Source: Sphagnum compactum (lineage: Eukaryota > Bryophyta > Sphagnopsida > Sphagnales). From it: a DNA stretch of 64,000 bases. Below the pieces are notes generated by a model. That model made no database searches. It was not told where the DNA came from and saw only the letters and a program-made list of their open reading frames with translations. Within the stretch, counting starts at the first letter, position 1, and every line of letters starts with the position of its first letter. Of this stretch, positions 20,680-28,984 are shown in pieces. Made by a program: the position numbers and the translations under genes. The stretch spans positions 3,782,001-3,846,000 of the forward strand of contig OZ234501.1 in NCBI GenBank assembly GCA_965153455.1. The letters run 5' to 3'.

Positions 20680-23600
20680 AAGATGGGCTAGAAGAGTTAT
20701 TCATTCACATTTGATTAGGTCATTCTTCCAGAGTGAAAAAATCCTCTTCAATGGATGAATCTTCAATTGGTACTGTGATGGGTGGTGGGTGCATGCAGGA
20801 CTGGGTTGGAAGTCATGGAAACGCAGATGGTTTATCCTCACACTCACTTCTTTGGTTTTCTTCAAAAACGATCCAGTGAGTTGCATAGAAGCCAATGATC
20901 ACTGAATTTAACGACTTCTTTTGCTCCATGATTTCTTTACCCCATTGCTAGTCAGTTGCTTGCTTGTAGGATGTTTCAGGCCAGGAGTGGGTGTAACAAG
21001 AGGTGAAGGTAGGGAAAGAGCTAATGGCTGGAGGGGGGCATGGGGGTATGGAGTGCTGCAGAATGTTGTTCCTCAAAAGGCAAATGACTTGAACTTGACA
21101 CTTTGTGGCATTGACCTGAACAACTCGGGCAGGTATTGCAGGCTAGCCTGTTGTTGTTGTTGATATGATCAATAAGGTCTTATCTTTCCTTCTTTTCATT
21201 ACTGGATGGAGGTGGGAGGGGAGGGTGAAATTTGTTGAAGATTATGATGTAGATGTTAGAAACAATGTGGTAGATAAGTGTTACAAGCAATCAAAGACAT
21301 AGGTAGATTTGAGAGGGCTTGGTGACGGCTAGGGTTAGGGTTTGGCAGCGGCTAGGATTAGGGCTTGATGACGGCTAGGGTTAGGGTTTGGTGGTGGCTA
21401 GGGTTAGGTGGCGGCTAGGTTAGGGTTAAGTGGCGGCTACTTTAGGGTTAGTAGATAGTATATAAGGGTTTCGTTTTGAGGAGTCATTCATTCTCTCTTT
21501 TATGGTTTTTGAGTGCACATAGAAGCTTCAAGCCTTGTTAGATATTACAAGCCATAGTTATATGATTGTAGCATTTGAAGCATATAACCTTTGTAATTTC
21601 CAATAGGTTATGGGCCCACACATGCGAGTTGCATGATTAGAGGTTTGATTGCTTGTGTGCATTGAGAGAGATCTTGAGGGTTTGTGTGTGTTGGATGTGC
21701 AAGTTTGCACTTTTGAGGGTTTTGGAGGCGCTTTTGGAGCCTTGGAGGAGTTTTTGAAGAGCTTTGGAGGAGCTTTGAGGTTTTGGAGGCCATTTGGAGC
21801 TTAGAGGTGCACAAGTGCTTGATTGGTGCTCTTTGGAGGTATTTGGAAGAATTGGATGTGTATGTGTGCACATTCCAACATTGTAAGTTTTGATTTGAGT
21901 CATTGAGGTGTATTTGTGCACATTTGATTCATAGAGCACTTGATTTAAGTTGGTTGAGTGCATTTTGAGTGTTTGAGGAGGCATTGATGCAAGTGGGAGC
22001 CATTAAGGGTTAAATTTTGTGATTGGAAGTGCATTCGTACACAATTGAGCCTTCTAGGGGCTAGAGTGTGTTTATGAAGTGCATTCGTGTGCATTTGAGT
22101 GATTGAAGCACATTTGAGAGTACATTGAGGCAATTGCATGTAAAAGTGTTCATTAAATTTGGTTGAGCGCATAAGTGGGTAGAGAGGTCAGATTTGAGTG
22201 CAAAATGGCATCGTTTGAGGGAGAGAGCGCTAAAGTCATTGACAAGTTCAATGGGGAGAACTTCAACCTTTGGAAATTCAAGATGGAGATGGTGTTGGCC
22301 TCCATGGACCTTTGGGAGATTGTCGACGGGTCCGAGGAGGCTCCACCATCCGATGCCGACCCCAAAGTCATCAAGGAGTACCAACGGCGTGCGAAGAAGG
22401 CCATGTCCACCATTGGCATCAACTTGGTGGATAGTCAACTTCACCACATCAAGAGGTGCAAGGGACCCGCGGAGGCATGGAAAACACTTTGCAACATTCA
22501 CGAGACGCGGAGCTTGTCCAACATCCTCTTTATTCGTCGCAAGTTCTTCACGTGCAAGATGCAAGAGGGAGAAGACCTTCTAGACCACATCAACAAGGTC
22601 AAGGCGCTTGCGGATCAACTTGCTTGCTTGGAGGTGCCCGTGAGGGATGAGGATGTTGTGATGACCTTGCTTGAGAGCTTGCCACCCTCCTACGAGTACC
22701 TAATCACCGCCTTGGAGACCTTGCCCATGCAAAACCTCACCATGGAGTTTGTGATCGCACGATTGATGCATGAAGTGTCCAAGAGGAAGGAGAAGGAGCC
22801 GCAAGGTGACGATGCGGCAATGGTGTCAATGCAAGGAAGAGGAGGGACCACATCTACACGCAAAGACACCAAGACATGCTACTATTGTGGCAAACCGGGC
22901 CACATTGCACGATTTTGCTTCAAGGCCAAGAACAACAACAACAAGGAGAAGGAGAATGCCAACAAAGCCAAGGACGATGATGACTATTCCTTTGCAACAA
23001 AGGATGGAGACCATTGCAAGGCCATATGCAAGTGGATCATGGACTCGGGAGCCACCAAGCATATGACCTCTCATAGAACCGCATTTGGCACGTATGAGGT
23101 AATTCCAACACGCAACGTGCATATGGGTGATGATAGCATTGTTGAGGCAATTGGAATGGGGTCCATCCTTGTGGAAGTGATGGTGAAAGGGCAAACCAAA
23201 AAAATTAGAATCAAGGACGTGCTCCATGTGCCAAAATTGCATGCCAACTTGCTTTCGGTGAGCAAAATCTTGTCAAGTGGGTGCAAAGTGCAATTCAACA
23301 TGAAAGAGTGCATTGTAAGGGCATTTGATGGAGAGGTGATTGCAATAGCGCTACGCGAAGGCAACTTGTATCAAGTGACCTTCACCAAGGTGTGTGAGGA
23401 GCATGTGGCCAACGTGGCCCAAACTTCAACAATTGATGGTGCATTGGAGCTTTGGCATCGCCGCCTCGGTCATTTGAACGTCAAAGGTGTGCATGCGCTC
23501 CAAAACATGGTGAGTGGTATGAACCTTGGAAACATGCCTTGCCCTACATCTTCATTTGTTTGTGAAGGGTGCATTGAGGGAAAACAACATCGCAAACCAT

Positions 23601-26600
23601 TTCCAAGCGATGGAGGGATGCGTGCCACCAAGCCCTTGGAGATTGTGCATTCGGACGTATGTGGCCCCATGAGGACCACATCCTTGGGTGGTGCAAGGTA
23701 CTTTGTGACGTACATTGACGACTTTTCAAGGAAGGTGTGGGTGTACTTGTTGAAGTCCAAAGGGGAGTGCTTGGAGAAGTTCAAGGAATTCAAGGCACTT
23801 GTGGAGACACAATCGGAGCACAAGATCAAGGTGTTTCGGTCGGACAATGGAGGGGAGTACATTTCCAAGGAATTCCAGCACTTCTTGAAGGCACACGGCA
23901 TTGAGAAGCAAACCTCCACACCGTATAGGCCTCAACAAAACGGAGTGGCGGAACGTGCAAACCGCACCCTTGTGGAGATGGCGAGGAGCATACTTCATGC
24001 TCAAAACCTCAAGAAGTCACTTTGGGCGGAAGCGGTGGTGAATGCGGCCTACACAAGGAATCGATGTCCATCAAGGGCGTTGCCGTCCGTCACACCCGAG
24101 GAAGCGTGGAGTGGGAGAAAGCCTTGCATTTCACACATGCGTGTGTTTGGATGCATTGCGTATGCCATGGTGCCGGACGAGAAGAGGGGTAAGCTTGATG
24201 CAAAGGGCACAAAATGCTTGTTTCTTGGGTATTGTGAAGGCACCAAGGCATATAGGCTCATGTGTGTGCAATCCAAGAAGATCATCAAGTGTAGAGACGT
24301 TGAGTTCATGGAGGATAGCACTAGTGTCGGCAATGATTTGGAGATGCGTCCAAGTGGGAGAAATGAGACCCCTAATGTGGTGATTGTGGACACATCTTCC
24401 AAATCGCCCTGTGTGGATGATGACGATGCTAAAGAGGATCCAAGGAATCAAGAGGCACCGCCAACCCTAGGGTGTTCATCAACACCTTCAACACCATCTA
24501 AAGATGCAAGTGGTGAACAAGAGAGGCAGCCCACGGAGGAGCGTAGGTACCCCTTGAGGGACCGGCGACCGCTTGGAGAATGGTGGAAGAACCACATCCT
24601 ACACCAACAAGATGTGGAACGTGCTAATGTTGCTTGTCTTGATGATCCATTGAATTTGTGTGATGCAATGCGTTCGGAGGATGCAAGCAAGTGGGAGGCG
24701 GCAATGCAAGAGGAGTATGGCTCACTCATAGCCAATGGCACGTGGGAGTTGGTGCCTCTTCCAAAGGATCGCAAGAGTGTGGGATGCAAGTGGGTGTTTC
24801 GCACAAAAAGGGATGCATCGGGCCATATCGTGAGACACAAAGCAAGGTTGGTGGCCAAGGGGTACTCTCAAGTTGAGGGTGTGGACTTCAATGAGACATT
24901 TGCCCTGGTGGCCAAGTTCACCACAATTAGATGCATGCTTGCAATTGGAGCCGCCATGGACTTGGAGATCCACCAAATGGACGTGAAGACCGCATTCTTG
25001 AATGGGGAATTGGAGGAGGACATCTACATGGACCAACTGCAAGGATTCGTGCAAGATGGCAAGGAGCACCTCGTGTGTAAGTTAAAGAAGTCCTTGTACG
25101 GGCTCAAGCAATCACCGAGAGCATGGTACCAACGCATTGACATGTTCTTCACCCACGAAGGCTTTTCTAGGAGCCAAGCGGATCATTCGTTGTATGTCAA
25201 GCAAACGGGTGAGTATTTGTTGATAGTGATCATCTATGTGGATGATTTGATCATCTTAGCAAGCAATGTGAGCATTTTGAAGTGGTTGAAGTCAAGGCTT
25301 GAAGATGAATTTGAGATGAGTGATCTTGGAGAGTTGCACTATTGCCTTGGCGTGGAGTTTGAGAGAGACCGTGCGAACCACACCATAATCATGAGCCAAA
25401 GTAAGTACATTGAGGAGGTACTCAAGCGCTTCAACATGGAGGAGTGCAAGCCCATTGGAACTTCGCTTGATGTGAATTCCAAGCTCTTGAAGCTCACGGA
25501 GGAGGAGTTTCAACGCATTGAAGAGGAGATGCAAAGCATTCCATACAAGGCGGCGGTGGGATCATTGATGTATGCCATGGTGGGCACACGGCCGGATCTT
25601 GCATTCCCGGTGAGCATGGTGAGTCAATTCATGTCAAGGGCTGGTCCTTCCCATTGGATGGCCGTGAAACGCATCATGCGGTACTTGAAGGGCAGTTTGG
25701 ACTTGAAATTGTGCCTTGGAGGCAAGGACGTTAGTTTGAGGGGATATTGTGATGCCGATTGGGGTGGAGATGCAAATGAGCGGCGTTCCACCACGGGGTA
25801 TGTATTCTTTGTTGGAGTGGGAGCGGTCTCATGGAATTGCAAGAGACAACCTACAATTGCCTTGTCTACCACGGAGGCCGAATACATGGCCACTAGTCAA
25901 TGCACCAAGGAGGCCATATGGTTGAGGAAGTTGATGACGGATGTGGGGCTTGTGCAAAATGGAGCAACAAACATCATGTGTGACAACCAAGGATGCATTG
26001 CACTTGCAAAGAACCCTACCCACCACTCTCGCACAAAGCACATTGACATACAACACCACTTCATTCGAGAGAAGTTGGAGAGTGGAGAAATAGGCCTCAA
26101 GTATTGCCCAACTCAATATATGGTGGCGGATGTGTTGACAAAGGCATTGGCAAAGGAGCGGCATCAAAACCTTACAAGAGGCATGGGATTGAGAATCTTA
26201 GATTACTTGCAAAGTGGGAGTGTTGAAGATTATGATGTAGATGTTAGAAACAATGTGGTAGATAAGTGTTGCAAGCAATCAAAGACATAGGTAGATTTGA
26301 GAGGGCTTGGTGACGGCTAGGGTTAGGGTTTGGCAGCGGCTAGGATTAGGGCTTGATGACGGCTAGGGTTAGGGTTTGGTGGCGGCTAGGGTTAGGTGGC
26401 AGCTAGGTTAGGGTTAAGTGGCGGCTACTTTAGGGTTAGTAGATAGTATATAAGGGTTTGGTTTTGAGGAGTCATTCATTCTCTCTTTTATGGTTTTTGA
26501 GTGCACATAGAAGCTTCAAGCCTTGTTAGATATTACAAGCCATAGTTATATGATTGTAGCATTTGAAGCATATAACCTTTGTAATTTCCAATAAAATTGC

Positions 26601-27424
26601 TGATTGGCAATAATGGGATCACGTGGGACAGTGTTCTTGTTCGAGTAGAGAAGAAGTTATTAACTGTGTTGTTTCCTGATGGGCGTGCCTTTACTCTCAA
26701 GGTGCATCATTCATCTGTCATCTGCCACTTTTCAATCTTGGAAGATGTCCATGTTGCCATAAGTGATGCAAAAGTTTGCTTTTTCAATGTGGCCTTATTC
26801 TGTCAGAGACCTCTCTCTCTTTCTCTCTCCTGTTTGAGGCTCCTCTCTCTTCCTGAACCCCTAAAAACAAAAAGAGGAAATTGGAAAAAAATTCATGGGA
26901 ATGTGTTGTGTAGGCAGAGACTGTGGAAGATGTGGATGAGTGGAAGGAAGCTCTGGAGAGAGCACTTGAGGCAGCCCCAAATGCAGCTCTAGTGGTGGGT
27001 CATGAGACTGCCTTTTGGAATGACTCACATGATGCTTTTGAGGGTTTCGCAGATCATGGTGAGAGTCAGATTCCAAAATTACTATTGTGTTTGTTGCGAC
27101 AAAAAATATTTGGTAGGAATGAGCACAACAAGGTTTTGGGGGGGTCCCAGTGCTAAATTAGTCATGTGGGTATGACTTTTGATCTTCCAGTTCACTTTTT
27201 GAATCTACATGATTTGGTAATGTGTTTTTTCTTTAGGAAGAGATCGGAGACCTGTGAAGTCTTTGGTGGTTGGCAGGCCCATATTGCTAGCTCTTGAAGA
27301 CATTGATGGAAGCCCTTCCTTCTTAGAAAAGGCTATGTGTTTCATTTACATGTTTGTAGCTCCTATTAGCTCCTATTGTTTCCTTTACATGTTTCTGTTT
27401 GTTTACATTTTGAAAAAACAATAA
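19767..27424 (+). CDS. captured PH-RhoGAP (REN1/PHGAP-type) gene, PH-domain part, seven exons
   Basis: Joining 19767-19826, 20190-20226, 20799-20875, 21062-21132, 26632-26701, 26914-27058 and 27237-27424 gives one continuous frame of 215 residues plus stop. Every intron starts with GT and ends with AG, and phases agree at each junction. The product starts MSAAVSPAPFERSR and carries a PH domain: GPLFISSKG, then GWKSWKRRWFILT, LVFFKNDP, NLTLCGIDLNNSG, KKLLTVLFPDG, and the C-terminal helix with Trp (EDVDEWKEALERAL). The family linker PVKSLVVGRPILLALEDIDG follows. Family members go on into a RhoGAP domain that inactivates ROP GTPases at membranes. Here homology ends after FLEKAMCFI and about 26 unrelated residues lead to a stop. 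A family Arg after FILT is Leu, and PDGRDGRAF is shortened to PDGRAF. The module lies wholly inside a CACTA element. It may be a transcribed chimera or a pseudogene. Confidence 0.8.
20112..20130. repeat. (GA)n microsatellite in intron 1
   Basis: Uninterrupted GA repeat within the first intron (19,827-20,189). Confidence 0.9.
20190..20226 (+). CDS. PH-RhoGAP exon 2 (37-bp micro-exon)
   Basis: Bounded by TTTCAG and GTATAA. Encodes VYKSGPLFISSKG, the first strand of the PH domain and one of the most conserved stretches of the family. Ends in phase 1. An open frame running through it from 20,166 is intron read-through and not a gene. Confidence 0.85.
20642..20680. repeat. (CT)n(CA)n microsatellite in intron 2
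   Basis: About ten CT units followed by about nine CA units in the intron 20,227-20,798. Confidence 0.95.
20799..20875 (+). CDS. PH-RhoGAP exon 3
   Basis: Bounded by ATGCAG and GTGAGT. With the last base of exon 2 it encodes GLGWKSWKRRWFILTLTSLV and then FFKNDP, the PH strand 2-3 signature. The residue after FILT is Leu (CTC) where the family has Arg. Enters in phase 1, ends in phase 0. Confidence 0.85.
21062..21132 (+). CDS. PH-RhoGAP exon 4
   Basis: Bounded by CTGCAG and GTATTG. Encodes NVVPQKANDLNLTLCGIDLN and then NSG plus two bases; the family has PQKG.EVNLTLGGIDLNNSG. Ends in phase 2. The next intron (21,133-26,631) holds copia B. Confidence 0.85.
21228..21232. repeat. TSD (AAATT) of copia B, left copy
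   Basis: AAATT at 21,228-21,232 and at 26,594-26,598 bracket copia B exactly. Confidence 0.92.
21233..21605 (+). mobile_element. 5' LTR of copia B (373 bp)
   Basis: TGTTGAAG...TCCAATA, identical in length to the 3' LTR with 4 differences by hand count. It contains a telomere-like GGTTAGGG / GGCGGCT repeat tract followed by TATATAAG at 21,459-21,466, a likely U3 TATA box. Confidence 0.93.
21606..21621 (+). other. copia B primer site matching the anticodon arm of tRNA-iMet
   Basis: GGTTATGGGCCCACAC directly after the 5' LTR. As in copia A, 14 bases match the complement of the tRNA-iMet anticodon stem-loop; the usual TGGTATCAGAGC is absent. Confidence 0.82.
21622..22174 (+). other. copia B leader
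   Basis: G-rich untranslated leader with many near-repeats of TTTGGAGG and GTGCATTTGAG. Open frames here on the minus strand are shadows. Confidence 0.6.
22175..26290 (+). CDS. copia B gag-pol polyprotein
   Basis: A single frame of 1371 codons. The likely start is the Met at 22,205 (MASFEGESAKV), which matches the copia A start. Order: UBN2 gag (about residues 20-210, LWKFKMEMVLASMDL); zinc knuckle CYYCGKPGHIARFC (about 232-246); protease WIMDSGATKHM (about 287); integrase HRRLGHLN...CEGCIEGK, then the acidic triad in HSDVCGPM (about 492), RSDNGGEY (about 555) and NGVAERANRT (about 591); RT with YVDDLII (about 1020); RNase H with CDADWGGD and TTEAEYMA (about 1190-1235). All catalytic motifs look intact, so with about 1% LTR divergence it may be competent. 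The frame runs about 70 bases into the 3' LTR. Confidence 0.95.
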   Translation: MGREVRFECKMASFEGESAKVIDKFNGENFNLWKFKMEMVLASMDLWEIVDGSEEAPPSDADPKVIKEYQRRAKKAMSTIGINLVDSQLHHIKRCKGPAEAWKTLCNIHETRSLSNILFIRRKFFTCKMQEGEDLLDHINKVKALADQLACLEVPVRDEDVVMTLLESLPPSYEYLITALETLPMQNLTMEFVIARLMHEVSKRKEKEPQGDDAAMVSMQGRGGTTSTRKDTKTCYYCGKPGHIARFCFKAKNNNNKEKENANKAKDDDDYSFATKDGDHCKAICKWIMDSGATKHMTSHRTAFGTYEVIPTRNVHMGDDSIVEAIGMGSILVEVMVKGQTKKIRIKDVLHVPKLHANLLSVSKILSSGCKVQFNMKECIVRAFDGEVIAIALREGNLYQVTFTKVCEEHVANVAQTSTIDGALELWHRRLGHLNVKGVHALQNMVSGMNLGNMPCPTSSFVCEGCIEGKQHRKPFPSDGGMRATKPLEIVHSDVCGPMRTTSLGGARYFVTYIDDFSRKVWVYLLKSKGECLEKFKEFKALVETQSEHKIKVFRSDNGGEYISKEFQHFLKAHGIEKQTSTPYRPQQNGVAERANRTLVEMARSILHAQNLKKSLWAEAVVNAAYTRNRCPSRALPSVTPEEAWSGRKPCISHMRVFGCIAYAMVPDEKRGKLDAKGTKCLFLGYCEGTKAYRLMCVQSKKIIKCRDVEFMEDSTSVGNDLEMRPSGRNETPNVVIVDTSSKSPCVDDDDAKEDPRNQEAPPTLGCSSTPSTPSKDASGEQERQPTEERRYPLRDRRPLGEWWKNHILHQQDVERANVACLDDPLNLCDAMRSEDASKWEAAMQEEYGSLIANGTWELVPLPKDRKSVGCKWVFRTKRDASGHIVRHKARLVAKGYSQVEGVDFNETFALVAKFTTIRCMLAIGAAMDLEIHQMDVKTAFLNGELEEDIYMDQLQGFVQDGKEHLVCKLKKSLYGLKQSPRAWYQRIDMFFTHEGFSRSQADHSLYVKQTGEYLLIVIIYVDDLIILASNVSILKWLKSRLEDEFEMSDLGELHYCLGVEFERDRANHTIIMSQSKYIEEVLKRFNMEECKPIGTSLDVNSKLLKLTEEEFQRIEEEMQSIPYKAAVGSLMYAMVGTRPDLAFPVSMVSQFMSRAGPSHWMAVKRIMRYLKGSLDLKLCLGGKDVSLRGYCDADWGGDANERRSTTGYVFFVGVGAVSWNCKRQPTIALSTTEAEYMATSQCTKEAIWLRKLMTDVGLVQNGATNIMCDNQGCIALAKNPTHHSRTKHIDIQHHFIREKLESGEIGLKYCPTQYMVADVLTKALAKERHQNLTRGMGLRILDYLQSGSVEDYDVDVRNNVVDKCCKQSKT
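26221..26593 (+). mobile_element. 3' LTR of copia B
   Basis: Starts TGTTGAAG directly after AAAGTGGGAG and ends CCAATA before the second AAATT. Nearly identical to the 5' LTR. Confidence 0.93.
26632..26701 (+). CDS. PH-RhoGAP exon 5
   Basis: Bounded by GGACAG and GTGCAT, only 33 bases downstream of the copia B target duplication. With two bases from exon 4 it encodes SVLVRVEKKLLTVLFPDGRA and then FTLK. The family has PDGRDGRAF, so three residues are missing in frame. Phase 2 in, phase 0 out, which joins perfectly across the 5.5-kb intron. Confidence 0.85.
26914..27058 (+). CDS. PH-RhoGAP exon 6
   Basis: Bounded by GTGTAG and GTGAGA. Encodes the PH C-terminal helix AETVEDVDEWKEALERALEA, with the conserved PH Trp, then APNAALVVGHETAFWNDSHD, the family's Ala-rich APNAALV region. 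Ends in phase 1. Confidence 0.85.
27237..27424 (+). CDS. PH-RhoGAP exon 7, 3' truncated
   Basis: Starts after CTTTAG. Encodes GRDRRPVKSLVVGRPILLAL and EDIDGSPSFLEKA, the linker just before the RhoGAP domain. Homology ends near 27,345 in the middle of the expected helix. Unrelated T-rich codons lead to TAA at 27,422-27,424. Two near-copies of TTTACATGTTT flank the break, hinting at a rearrangement during capture. Confidence 0.75.
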
Positions 27425-28840
27425 GGTAAAAGTTGCTTTGAACGCAAAGCCAGTACACTGACTGATGTTCCCACTATTGTCTGCAGCTTGTTGGAGGATG
27501 TTTTGGCAGAGACAAACAAGATTGTTCATCACTACCCTGCTCTTGTTTTACCCTTCTCAAGCTAGGTCTGAACTCTGAACCTCCTTCATTTGTGTGTTTG
27601 GAAATTGCAATGGTTTTCTTTGGGTTTAGGGTTTAGGTTTAGGGTGATGAAGTTGTCAATGCCTCCAACATGATTTTATATCAAGCTTTGTGATGTAAAG
27701 GTAAGTCTTCATGTTTATGGACTTATTTGGAACCGAAATGTGTTTTGGCACTCATACATCTGAATGGTGATGTATGTTTGCTCCTAAATGGCAATATTTT
27801 ATTTGTGCAAGGTTATTCATGTAGGAAGGAGAATTTGCATTTCAACCCTAAGGATTCAACTATGGAGCCTAAGGTGTCTCAAAACATGCGAATTGCAGCC
27901 ACATCAACTCCAACAAGTTGCTGGTGCCATCATTGTGTTTATATGTGGATCATCTAGTTATTCAAGTTAAGTATTGTTGATTACATTAAGGTAGGAACCC
28001 ATGTTCAATACAAAACATTCTTCGTTCTTTGCAAAACTTAAGGTGAGTGTGCTCACTGAGATTTTATTAGCTCAATGGAAACCATTTTCCATGTCCATTT
28101 TGTGTGTGATTAGTGAGCCATGGTAACCCTAACCCTAGAACATTGTTAATTAAACCTTAAAATGTTAACCTCAATTCATAATGTTAAACTAGGGTCCATT
28201 ATTCCTTTTCAATAAAAATATTTTACAAATTATTTAACATCGTCATGTGGCAAATTTCTATTCTTCGATCTTTAAAAGATGTGGCAAATTTGAAATTTCC
28301 AATCAAATAATAATGCGACACGTGTCAAGATCCTCATTCTTGACATCTGATGAATGGGATATATCTAGGGTTTTTTAATAAATATTTAAATGCCATGATG
28401 CTCATATTGAGACACGTGGCACATTTCGATTAGCCAAACACAAAAGACGTGGCCATTTCTTGGCCATAAGATTTAGAAAATTCAAGATCACAATCTGGTT
28501 TCCCAAATACTAGAAACCATGCCATGTGGCAACAACCCATTAGTTAATCGGAAAAAACATGGCCACTCCTTACCCACACGATCAGGAAAAACTTGAACAT
28601 GTGACAATCCCAATGTGTTGAATCCAATGACTTAGATAAATGTAGAAGGATTTAAGGAAATATAATTGAAGTATTTCAATAGTTGACATGTGTCTCCACA
28701 TGGTTGGAGTTTGGATCCACCAAAATAGTTGCAAATTATAGTCGCAAAATGATGCCTTGTATACATTATGTATATACTGGCCCCATCGAATGAAACAGTA
28801 TATACGACATTTAGGCTCCATCCACCATCTGATGATGTCA
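27425..28840. other. CACTA interior downstream of captured exons
   Basis: No further RhoGAP exon can be found; the GAP-domain arginine-finger region (GILRQSA in the family) is absent. The rest is AT-rich with several GTGGCAAATTT and ACACGTGTC motifs. No transposase is seen. Confidence 0.45.
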
Positions 28841-28981
28841 TTATGATGTAATTGGTTTTTGCGACTATTTGTCGTCTGCGACTTGTCTTAGGCGACTATT
28901 AGATAATTAGTTGTAAAATGTCGCTTTCGACTAAAAAACAGTCGTAAACACCAGTTATAAATCAAGGTTTTTCTTCTAGTG
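28841..28981. repeat. right subterminal region and TIR of the CACTA element
   Basis: Holds GCGACTATTT, GCGACTTGTC, GGCGACTATT and related copies in both orientations, ending TTTTCTTCTAGTG. The following TCA is the target duplication. Confidence 0.8.
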
Positions 28982-28984
28982 TCA

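Larger units (their letters stand above)
21233..26593 (+). mobile_element. Ty1/copia retrotransposon B, complete, young, intact ORF
   Basis: A 5.36-kb element with two 373-bp LTRs that differ at about 4 positions (about 1%), primer site 21,606-21,621, one uninterrupted gag-pol ORF, purine tract AAAGTGGGAG (26,211-26,220) and a perfect AAATT target duplication. It sits in sense orientation inside intron 4 of the captured PH-RhoGAP gene. LTR ends are TG...TA. It belongs to the same clade as copia A, sharing the primer site, the LTR motif architecture and the protein. Confidence 0.95.
12854..28981. mobile_element. gene-capturing (Pack-type) CACTA transposon, 16.1 kb with nested inserts
   Basis: The left end is CACTAGAAGAAAA and the right end is its exact reverse complement (13-bp TIR). 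The 3-bp TCA duplication is present on both sides, and both flanks are inner parts of gypsy element G. Subterminal GCGACTA-type motifs cluster at both ends (12,890-12,910, 18,670-18,680, 28,858-28,950), as expected for TNPA-type binding repeats of En/Spm elements. No TNPD/TNPA transposase is visible. The cargo is seven exons of a PH-RhoGAP gene. Removing copia A and copia B with one target copy each leaves about 5.08 kb, a normal size for a non-autonomous CACTA. Confidence 0.8.

Noticed and set aside
20166-20714. 182-codon open frame as an independent gene
   Set aside because: Only the codons around 20,190-20,226 are conserved (exon 2 of the PH-RhoGAP gene). The rest is intron read-through ending in a CT/CA microsatellite.
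27425-27560. Further RhoGAP exon (frame with SLLEDVLAETNK)
   Set aside because: I compared it by eye with the expected GAP-domain and C-terminal motifs. No block such as GILRQSA or LLEAY fits, and no convincing splice acceptor with matching phase is present.
12854-28981. CACTA transposase genes (TNPD/TNPA) inside the element
   Set aside because: After removing the two copia elements and the PH-RhoGAP region, the remaining roughly 2.5 kb has no long frame or transposase motif.
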